Source: Anaerolineales bacterium (GTDB lineage Bacteria > Chloroflexota > Anaerolineae > 4572-78 > J111). Taken from it: DNA of 64,000 nt. Each line of letters starts with the position of its first letter. The stretch's first letter is position 1. The notes beneath the pieces were generated by a model, which did not search any database, was not told the DNA's origin, and was given only the letters and a program-made list of their open reading frames with translations. Shown here one piece after another: positions 25,833-32,566 of the stretch. Location of the stretch: positions 372,001 to 436,000 of the forward strand of contig JACKAU010000003.1 of NCBI GenBank assembly GCA_020634855.1, read 5' to 3'. The position numbers were made by a program, and so were the translations under genes.

Positions 25833-26030
25833 CTACTCGTGCTTGTAGCCCTCGGCCCAACCAATCGATTCAACCGGGTCTTCGTCGGCCAGTCCCTCAG
25901 CCCAACCAATCGACTCAATGGGGTGTTCAGCGGCCATGCCCTCGGCCCAGCCGATGGTGTCAATCGGGTTATCTTCGGCCATACCCTCAGCCCAACCTAT
26001 CGACTGGGTCGGCCGGTCGGTTAGAAGCAA
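25833..26030 (-). CDS. Small tandem-repeat peptide with IGWAEG units
   Basis: A 65-residue peptide composed almost wholly of four 15-residue repeats (45 bases each). Each carries S/T-IGWAEG followed by an acidic linker ending N/H/D-P-I/V-D/E: QSIGWAEGMAEDNPID, TIGWAEGMAAEHPIE, SIGWAEGLADEDPVE, SIGWAEGYKHE. The frame stays open upstream to TAA at 26085, the stop of the next gene, so the start is uncertain: TTG 26030, or further up. No ribosome site is clear. The repeats conserve protein rather than DNA phase alone, arguing that it is or was translated. I recognise no family. Confidence 0.55.
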   Translation of the reverse strand: MLLTDRPTQSIGWAEGMAEDNPIDTIGWAEGMAAEHPIESIGWAEGLADEDPVESIGWAEGYKHE

Positions 26031-26084
26031 CGCGCCGACATCATCTTTGAGCCGGTGAAGTTCCCGTTGCAGCCGATTAAATTC

Positions 26085-26324
26085 TTAGGTCGCCTCAGCT
26101 TCCCGAAACATGCGCTCATAGGGGGTCGCCAGACTAAGATTCTTCAGCGCCTCGGCCAAACGGGCTTGTTCACCCACCAGTTCATTAAAACCAGCCTCAT
26201 AGGTCGTCCTGGCTTTAGGGCTGAGCTGATCGATCATCGCCCTTAACTGCTCTATTTCCACCCTTAGGTGTTCAAACTGAATTCCGACCGTTTCCAGAAA
26301 AATTTCATTGGTAATCATCATCAA
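26085..26324 (-). CDS. Small hypothetical helical protein
   Basis: A 79-residue, mostly helical protein (VGIQFEHLRVEIEQLRAMID, then FNELVGEQARLAEALKNLSL). It lacks Cys and membrane segments. There is a good ribosome site, GAGGA upstream of the ATG cluster at 26324. The IGWAEG repeat peptide follows in the same frame after its TAA stop, so the two might once have been one protein of about 160 residues. I do not recognise a family. Confidence 0.6.
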   Translation of the reverse strand: MMMITNEIFLETVGIQFEHLRVEIEQLRAMIDQLSPKARTTYEAGFNELVGEQARLAEALKNLSLATPYERMFREAEAT

Positions 26325-26472
26325 TCCTCCTCTATCGCTTTGCCCCCTATTATCAGTTTAATCGATTTCCGATCATAACACACCGGGCAGATGGAGAGTA
26401 TTGAACCTGATCACCCTGTCGGTTCTAATCCGGGTACGCTGACTAGTCCGGGTGGTTAGTCAAGCCCGCCAC

Positions 26473-26751
26473 CTATTCCCACACCTTACCCGGCGCTTCC
26501 AAAGCGACCTCATCCTCATAGCACCAGATCCACGTCTCACCCGGTTGAAACGATTGAATCAAGGGGTGGTTGGTACTATGAAAATGTTTCGTGGCGTGCT
26601 TATTTTTGGAGGAATCACAGCAGCCCACGTGCCCGCAAATCAAACAGATCCGCAGGTGGACCCACGTATCTCCTAGCTGCAAACATTCCTCACAACCCTC
26701 AGCGCTGGGGGGAATATCCCGATTAATTTGATCGATATGGGTACAACTCAT
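26473..26751 (-). CDS. UBP-type zinc finger protein
   Basis: A 92-residue protein consisting of a single UBP-type (ZnF-UBP) zinc finger. The metal ligands are visible: CTHID, GCEECLQLGDTWVHLRICLI CGHVGCCDSSKNKHATKHFH with Cys and His pairs, and NHPLIQSFQPGETWIWCYED. In eukaryotes the domain binds the C-terminus of ubiquitin. Stand-alone bacterial copies are common and of unknown function. The length matches the bacterial family. Confidence 0.9.
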   Translation of the reverse strand: MSCTHIDQINRDIPPSAEGCEECLQLGDTWVHLRICLICGHVGCCDSSKNKHATKHFHSTNHPLIQSFQPGETWIWCYEDEVALEAPGKVWE

Positions 26752-26755
26752 TGGG

Positions 26756-26960
26756 TATCATCTCCTATAAAATAGTTGATAGAGTTTATGGCGTTGATGG
26801 AGTTCTTGGAGTTCATAGGGTTCTTGGCGTTAATCGGGGTCTGGGCGTTTCAGCCGGCTGTTTTCCAGCCCAAGCCAAAAAATGCTACCTTGCAACCCTG
26901 CTACCCTGCAACTCTACAAACTCCATTAACTCTACAAACTCTATAAACTCCATAAACGCC
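26756..26960. repeat. Short-period intergenic repeats in inverted arrangement
   Basis: The left part reads as variants of GTTxATGGxGTT and GGAGTTCTT (26768-26835). The right part reads as AACTC(C/T)A(T/C)(A/T/A)A 9-mers (26910-26957), which are the reverse complement. The stop and last codons of the ChrA gene lie inside the right part. Similar 9-mers occur at 38760 and 48615. Confidence 0.5.
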
Positions 26961-28134
26961 CCACTCCCCAGCCCATTGCTGCCGCGCCTAAGATGAGCCA
27001 GGTGGTATTCACTTTATAGCGGACCAGTAGCACCAGGGCGACCACGGTCATAGCCGCCGTTAACGGATCGACCACGGAGGCGATCCCGAGCTGCCAGGTG
27101 ACGGCGGCCATCAAGCCCAAAGAGGCCACATTGACGCCATCGAGCAGGCTGCCGGCCCAGGGCGAGCGCCGCAGCCGGGGGATAAAAGGATTGCTAACCG
27201 CGACAAAGAAAAAAGACGGTAAAAAAATACCGACCGTCGCCAGCACGGCGCCCGGAAAGCCGGCTATGAGGTAACCGATAAATGTAGCGGTGGTAAACAC
27301 CGGACCGGGGGTAAGCTGGCCAATCGCCACGGCATCGAGGAGTTGCTGGTCGGTGAGCCAGCCCAGGTTCACCACCAGATCGCTTCTTAAAAAGGCCAGC
27401 AGCACGTAGCCGCTGCCGTACAAGAGCGAACCGATCTTCAAAAATGTCAGGAACAGGGTCAACAAACTGACCGGCGCGTCCTCCTGGGCCAAACCCAGGC
27501 GAGACAACCCGCCGGACAGTTGCAGGCCGAAGGGCAACCCCACCACGCCCGCCCCACCGGCCGAGCGCAGCCGCGATCGATTCTTAACCAACATCACCGT
27601 CACCCCGGCCAGCAGCAACAGCAAAATAATATTCCACCCCCAAAAATAGAGCAGGGTGACCGCCAGCCCAACTCCGGCGGTTAGCGGTCCTTTCACCGCC
27701 TTACGGCCCAACAGCCACAGCGCCTGGGCGATAATGGCCACCACTACCGGCTTGATGCCATACAGCAGCCAACCGGCGGTGGGTAAAGTGCTGTAGGTGT
27801 CGTACAACCAGGCCAAAATTAAGACGATGGTCGCCGCCGGCAAGATAAAGCAGGTCCCGGCCACAATCAGCCCCCGCCAGCCGGCTCGCAGATAGCCTAG
27901 ATGAATCGTCATCTCGGTGGAATTTGGACCGGGGATCAAGCTGGTGGCGCCGATCAAATCCAAAAAATGCTGGTCGTCCAGCCAGCGGCGACGCGCGACC
28001 ACTTCGTCATGCATCATCGCAATATGGGCCGCCGGACCACCGAACGCGATCAACCCCAATTTACCAAACAGTCGCGCGACTTCGCCTAACCGATCAGGCG
28101 AAGCCGCAGCAGCTTCTGAGATTTCGTCCAACAC
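26941..28134 (-). CDS. chrA: Chromate efflux transporter, CHR family
   Basis: A 397-residue protein with two CHR domains. The first has LGLIAFGGPAAHIAMMHDEV VARRRWLDDQHFLDL and SLIPGPNSTEMTIHLGYLRA GW (F-GGP and PGP motifs). The second has FLKIGSLLYGSGYVLLAFLR and AIGQLTPGPVFTTATFIGYL. This is the long two-domain form that exports chromate by chromate/proton antiport. The last few residues (RLWSL) are encoded inside an intergenic 9-mer repeat. Chromate specificity is by family only. Confidence 0.9.
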   Translation of the reverse strand: MLDEISEAAAASPDRLGEVARLFGKLGLIAFGGPAAHIAMMHDEVVARRRWLDDQHFLDLIGATSLIPGPNSTEMTIHLGYLRAGWRGLIVAGTCFILPAATIVLILAWLYDTYSTLPTAGWLLYGIKPVVVAIIAQALWLLGRKAVKGPLTAGVGLAVTLLYFWGWNIILLLLLAGVTVMLVKNRSRLRSAGGAGVVGLPFGLQLSGGLSRLGLAQEDAPVSLLTLFLTFLKIGSLLYGSGYVLLAFLRSDLVVNLGWLTDQQLLDAVAIGQLTPGPVFTTATFIGYLIAGFPGAVLATVGIFLPSFFFVAVSNPFIPRLRRSPWAGSLLDGVNVASLGLMAAVTWQLGIASVVDPLTAAMTVVALVLLVRYKVNTTWLILGAAAMGWGVGRLWSL

Positions 28135-28417
28135 GCATCCTTTAGAAATAAGGCGTCAGGAGTAAGAAATAAAAAAAAAGCTTACTCCCTTACTCCTTAC
28201 TCCTTTAATACTAAACCATATCTTACCAAAAGCCCTTAACTTTGACAACAAATCTAACTTTTCCCTAAGTTCTTTTTTTATCTTCAATTTATGAATTTTT
28301 GATAATTTTTTCTGTGATCGACGCTGTTAGCCGTCAACGGTTATGGTCAACTCATGCATTAGTTTTACAAACCGATTGCTTTTCTATTAAAAACTGAACG
28401 GTTATTTAATAATAGAG

Positions 28418-30652
28418 ATGGAGACAAGAAGATCCATGACCTCCTATTTACATCTTAAACCCGGTTGGCTACTGGCCAGCATGCTGGCCCTATTGTTGTT
28501 ACTGCCGGTGGGTGCAACTCAAGCCGGCTTTCCCCAAATCGCTGCCAACACTCCGACCCAACCCCTTCCCCTAACCGACCTGCATCCCGAGGCCCAGGCC
28601 GCCATCTCGGCCGCGCTGGGTCAAGATAATCTAACTTATCACTTCCAACCGACCACCGCCGGCTTTCGCGTCGAGCAGGCCGGCTTGACCGCCCAGCTAA
28701 CTGCCGAGGGGGTGCATCTGCATAGCGGCGCAGACCACCTTTTTCTGAAATTGGCCGCTATCGGCTACGGCAACCACCTCCAACCACTCGACCCGACCGC
28801 CCCCCAGAGCTCGACCAATCGGCTGGAATACGTCCGCCCCGGTCTGACCGAGTGGTACATCAACGGACCACAGGGATTGGAGCATGGGTTTACCTTGGCC
28901 GCTCCACCCGGCAGGCGGGTGAACGGCCAGCCGTTGACGCTGACCCTATCGGCCGCCGGGCTGGCGACCCGGATAGATGTCGGTGGGCGCGGGCTGACCT
29001 GGCTGAATGGGGCCGGGCAGGCCGTGTTGCGCTACCACGGACTAACGGCCATTGACGCCGACGGCAATACTCTCCCCGCTTGGCTGGAATTAAACCAGGC
29101 CGGGATGATCCAGATCCGGGTGAAAGAGCGTGACGCCCGCTACCCACTAACGATTGATCCGTGGTTCGAAGCCGCCGGACTGACCGCCTCCGATGGGGCT
29201 GCGTATGACGAGTTCGGCTACTCTGTCGCCATCAGCGGCGACACTGTTGTGATTGGGGCCTATGGCGATGAATCATCCCAAGGCGCGATCTACATCTTTA
29301 CCAAGCCGGCCGGTGGCTGGACCAGCACCACCGAGGTGGTCAAGCTGACCGCCGCTGATGGGGCGCCCGGTGACCAGTTCGGCATCTCGGTCGACATCAG
29401 CGGCGATACCATTGTCGTCGGAGCCAATGGCGATGAATCATACCAAGGCGCGGCCTACGTCTTTACCAAGCCGGCCAGCGGCTGGGCTGACGCCACCCAG
29501 ACGGCTAAGCTGACCGCCTCCGATGGGGCTGCGTATGACTACTTCGGCGCCTCTGTCGCCATCAGTGGCGACACCATCGTCGTCGGGGCCTATGGTGACG
29601 ATATCCGCCAAGGTTCGGCCTACGTCTTTACCGAGCCGGGCGGCGGCTGGACTAACGCTACCCAAACAGCCAAATTGACCGCTGGTGATGGGGCCACCAA
29701 TGACTACTTTGGCTGGTCTGTTGACATCAGCGGCGACACCATTGTCGTCGGGGCCAAAGGCGATGACTCTAACCGAGGCGCGGCCTATGTCTTTGACCAG
29801 CCGGGCGGCGGCTGGACGTCGACCTCAACCTTCACGGCCAAGCTGACCGCCGATGACGGGGCAGCCGATGACCAGCTCGGTTACTCGGTCGCTATCGAAG
29901 ACGGCACTATCGTCGCCGGGGCGTTTGGCGATAACCTGGGCCAAGGTTCGGCCTACGTCTTTGACCAGCCGGGTGGCTGGACAACCGCCACCCAGACGGC
30001 CAAGCTGACCGCCTCTGATGGGGCAGCCTTTGATAGATTCGGCGCCTCTGTCGCCATTAGCGGCGACAGCATCATCGTTGGGGCGTATGGTCATAACAAT
30101 TTCCAAGGCGCGGCCTATGGCTTCGACCGGCCGGGCAGCGGCTGGGCCAACGCCACCGAGACGGACAAATTGACGACCGACGATGGGGAGCCAGGTGATC
30201 TGATAGGCCATTCTGTCGCCATCAGCGGCGACACCGTTGTGATTGGGGTCCCCGGCGACAACAATTTCCAAGGCTCGACCTATGACTTTAGTAATGAAAA
30301 CGCCACCGCCATCACCCTGGTCTCCTTCACCGCCACGGCCGGTGAAAGCGGCGTTACCTTGGACTGGGAAACTGCCACCGAGGTCAACAGCGCCGGCTTC
30401 AACCTGCACCGGGCCACTGCGCCGGCCGGACCGTACACCAAAATCAACCCGGCCCTCATCCCGGCTACCGGCACTGCCACCACCGGCGCCATCTACAGCT
30501 ACCTGGACACCGCCGCGACCGATCCCGGCACGATCTACTACTATAAGCTGGAAGAGATCGATCTAACCACCGGCAGCACCTTCTACGGCCCAATCAGCAC
30601 CACCACTAAAAACGCCCGGAAGGTCTATTATCTGCCGATGATTGCCAGATAA
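28418..30652 (+). CDS. Secreted FG-GAP repeat protein (seven-bladed propeller)
   Basis: A 744-residue exported protein; the start is ATG 28418, or ATG 28436 (MTSYLHLKPGW). A signal peptide covers residues about 7-37. After a 200-residue N-terminal domain come seven repeats of 54-57 residues with F-G-x-SVAISGDT(V/I)V(V/I)GAxGD and YVF, the integrin-alpha-type FG-GAP blade. A fibronectin-like domain follows (TLDWETATEVNSAGFNLHRA), and the protein ends KVYYLPMIAR. It is expected to be a surface or matrix protein. The terminal YLP-x-x-x-R tail recurs in two other exported proteins here. Confidence 0.85.
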   Translation: METRRSMTSYLHLKPGWLLASMLALLLLLPVGATQAGFPQIAANTPTQPLPLTDLHPEAQAAISAALGQDNLTYHFQPTTAGFRVEQAGLTAQLTAEGVHLHSGADHLFLKLAAIGYGNHLQPLDPTAPQSSTNRLEYVRPGLTEWYINGPQGLEHGFTLAAPPGRRVNGQPLTLTLSAAGLATRIDVGGRGLTWLNGAGQAVLRYHGLTAIDADGNTLPAWLELNQAGMIQIRVKERDARYPLTIDPWFEAAGLTASDGAAYDEFGYSVAISGDTVVIGAYGDESSQGAIYIFTKPAGGWTSTTEVVKLTAADGAPGDQFGISVDISGDTIVVGANGDESYQGAAYVFTKPASGWADATQTAKLTASDGAAYDYFGASVAISGDTIVVGAYGDDIRQGSAYVFTEPGGGWTNATQTAKLTAGDGATNDYFGWSVDISGDTIVVGAKGDDSNRGAAYVFDQPGGGWTSTSTFTAKLTADDGAADDQLGYSVAIEDGTIVAGAFGDNLGQGSAYVFDQPGGWTTATQTAKLTASDGAAFDRFGASVAISGDSIIVGAYGHNNFQGAAYGFDRPGSGWANATETDKLTTDDGEPGDLIGHSVAISGDTVVIGVPGDNNFQGSTYDFSNENATAITLVSFTATAGESGVTLDWETATEVNSAGFNLHRATAPAGPYTKINPALIPATGTATTGAIYSYLDTAATDPGTIYYYKLEEIDLTTGSTFYGPISTTTKNARKVYYLPMIAR

Positions 30653-30676
30653 GAAGGTAACTTTTAAAAATAGGGA

Positions 30677-30710
30677 CTGGGTCGGGCATACTCAAGGTTG
30701 TCCGACCCAG
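30677..30710 (+). other. Intergenic hairpin without U-tract
   Basis: A perfect 9-bp stem, CTGGGTCGG (30677-30685) with CCGACCCAG (30702-30710), and a 16-base loop lie between the FG-GAP gene and the PqqD-like gene. No run of T follows, so it may be an mRNA-stability or partial-termination element. Confidence 0.4.
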
Positions 30711-30737
30711 CTCAGGATAACTAAAAGGAAATAACTT

Positions 30738-31010
30738 ATGTCCGAAACCAAACCGAAACGCCTGGCCACCATTGCCGAACAACCGCTGGGGCAGGAAGTC
30801 TTGCTCTACAATATGACCGGCGAGGTGGTCCATATTCTTAACGGGCCGGCCTACCACATCTGGCAGCATTGCGACGGCCGGCACACCCCGGCCGATATCG
30901 CCGCCGCCCTGCACCAAATCTTCGATATTCCCCCCGACTACGACCTGGACCGCGATATCCAAGAGACGTTGCAGACGCTGGCCCGCCAGGAACTGCTCCA
31001 GCTTGGTTAG
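30738..31010 (+). CDS. PqqD family peptide-binding protein
   Basis: A 90-residue winged-helix PqqD-like protein (RiPP recognition element). The typical parts are present: EVLLYNMTGEVVHILNGPAY HIWQHCDGRHTPADIAAAL and the final QETLQTLARQELL. Such proteins bind the leader of a precursor peptide and present it to modifying enzymes. It is followed after 176 bases by a 65-residue peptide gene, then an HprK-like kinase and two peptidases. That arrangement matches what is named an HPr-related kinase-A type PqqD system. A ribosome site, AAGGAAA, is upstream. Confidence 0.85.
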   Translation: MSETKPKRLATIAEQPLGQEVLLYNMTGEVVHILNGPAYHIWQHCDGRHTPADIAAALHQIFDIPPDYDLDRDIQETLQTLARQELLQLG

Positions 31011-31186
31011 CCATCAACATTTTAGGGCAAAAACTTACGCCCATTTGATTTCAGTCTACTACACGAATACCCAACGATGAACCCAGTCATCCGTGGTGAA
31101 GAATTTCTGAACGGCGTAAGTTCTATATTGACCATAAACCATCGAACATTAATTTCTACATTCCATCTTCATAGGAGCGTATTCTA

Positions 31187-31384
31187 ATGAAACCATTCCA
31201 CCCTCGCCCAGATCTACCTCACCGCCGCAAACCAAAATGGCAGCAGCCTACTATCACTACCCTCACCGACGAGGAACTCCTGCAGCAGCTAGGCCCGGCC
31301 CAAGCCGGTTCGATAGGCGATGGGGGGCCATTTTCAAGTTTTTCAAGTCGTGAAAATTACAATCCTTGGGAAGGTAGTCAGTAA
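31187..31384 (+). CDS. Candidate precursor peptide
   Basis: A 65-residue peptide with AGGAG nine bases before its ATG. The N-terminal half is basic and contains KWQQPTITTLTDEELLQQLG, close to the Y-x-x-P-x-(L/I) leader motif bound by PqqD-like proteins, then PAQA, an A-x-A signal-peptidase-type site. The C-terminal 25 residues, starting GSIGDGGPFSSFSSRE and ending YNPWEGSQ, are Gly/Ser/aromatic-rich, like a core peptide. It is three bases before the kinase gene. It lacks Cys, and a lasso ring is not obvious because the only Asp/Glu at 7-9 is absent (Asp is at core position 5). Confidence 0.65.
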   Translation: MKPFHPRPDLPHRRKPKWQQPTITTLTDEELLQQLGPAQAGSIGDGGPFSSFSSRENYNPWEGSQ

Positions 31385-31386
31385 CT

Positions 31387-32565
31387 TTGTTACCCGACGT
31401 TAACGTGGAACTCAACACGGCTGATATCACCCCGTTCAGCCTCTATCTACAGTTTTTTGATTGTCTCATCATCGTCGAGTCAGACCGGACCTTTCCCTTA
31501 GACGAAATCGCCTATATCTATCGCCGTTTTGTCATCAGCGCCAAACCAACCGGCGACCACCTGACCCGGGCCTGCCGAATTAGGGTCCGGACGCAGGGTG
31601 ATGGCCGGTCGGCCCAGCCTTATTTACATTGGAATGGGGCAGCATGGCCGGTACCCGACCCGGCTTGGCTGCCCATCTATTTGAACAGTTGTATCTTCAA
31701 AATTCTGGCTACCCAGGTGCAAAGCCACCTACTGATCCACGCCGGGGCCGTGACCCACAATGGTCAGGGACTGCTGCTGACGGCCGACTCCGGATATGGG
31801 AAGACCACCCTCACCCTCCAACTGGTGCGGCGCGGCTTTCACTTTTTGTCCGATGAAACCGCCGCGCTCAGTTTGAGTGAGCGCACCATTCACCCCTTTC
31901 CCCGGGCGCTGGGGCTGCGGGCCGGCTCGCTGGCCTTGCCGGCCCTGACCGATGTGCTCTTTCAGACTCCGGCTTATTTAGGCGCCAAACCACTGGTTGA
32001 TATTGACCAGTTGGCCCCGGCCGGGGTGGGTCAGGCCGCGCCCGTGCGCTATGTCATCTTTTTACGCAGCCCAACCGAGGGGCATCAGGCCGCCCCTCAG
32101 CCGACCGTTAATCTGCGGTTGAGCTTGGATCGGATCAGCCCGGCCTTTGTCGCCGCCCTACGTGAACTGCCTGGGGTGACGATGGTGGACGCCGCCGCCG
32201 GCGACGGCCTGGGGCAAGTGGTCCTGGAACTACCCCGCCGGCAGCAGCCGTCCTTCTTGGCCCAGCTCGACCACTTGTGCCGCCACCATGGCCTGTGGCT
32301 GTTTAACGTCACCTGCCGGACGAACCGGCCCACCTTTACCCAGCCGGCCTGCCTGACGCCGATCCCGGTGAGCCAGGCGGTATTGGCCTTGCTGCCGCAC
32401 TTCCAAGGCGGCTACCAATCGACCCTGTTACAGCGCCACCGGCCCGGCGCAGCCTGGCTTTATCAGCAACTGGCCGCTTTTTTGACACAAGCCCGCTGCT
32501 ACCAGCTAACCGTGGGGCCGTTAGACGAGATGAGTCAGTTAGTAGAACAACTATTCGATACATAG
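31387..32565 (+). CDS. HprK-like serine kinase
   Basis: A 392-residue protein. About 100 N-terminal residues of unassigned sequence are followed by LIHAGAVTHNGQGLLLTADS GYGKTTLTLQLVRRG, the HPr-kinase/phosphorylase P-loop with the His-containing strand before it, then HFLSDETAALSLSER and PFPRALGLRAGSL as in HprK-type kinases. These kinases phosphorylate Ser of a peptide or protein; in paeninodin-like lasso clusters they phosphorylate the precursor. The start is TTG three bases after the peptide gene's stop, so translation is coupled. The likely substrate is the neighbouring peptide. Confidence 0.75.
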   Translation: MLPDVNVELNTADITPFSLYLQFFDCLIIVESDRTFPLDEIAYIYRRFVISAKPTGDHLTRACRIRVRTQGDGRSAQPYLHWNGAAWPVPDPAWLPIYLNSCIFKILATQVQSHLLIHAGAVTHNGQGLLLTADSGYGKTTLTLQLVRRGFHFLSDETAALSLSERTIHPFPRALGLRAGSLALPALTDVLFQTPAYLGAKPLVDIDQLAPAGVGQAAPVRYVIFLRSPTEGHQAAPQPTVNLRLSLDRISPAFVAALRELPGVTMVDAAAGDGLGQVVLELPRRQQPSFLAQLDHLCRHHGLWLFNVTCRTNRPTFTQPACLTPIPVSQAVLALLPHFQGGYQSTLLQRHRPGAAWLYQQLAAFLTQARCYQLTVGPLDEMSQLVEQLFDT

Positions 32566-32566
32566 G

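Noticed and set aside
25742..26050. Plus-strand frames with repeated PQPNQST-like text
   Set aside because: These mirror the DNA of the IGWAEG repeats; the minus-strand frame shows the coherent protein conservation.
31187..31384. 65-residue peptide as a second lasso precursor
   Set aside because: After the AQA site Gly1 is present but no Asp or Glu lies at positions 7-9, and no B2 or cyclase gene is in its operon; use of the enzymes 10 kb away cannot be excluded.
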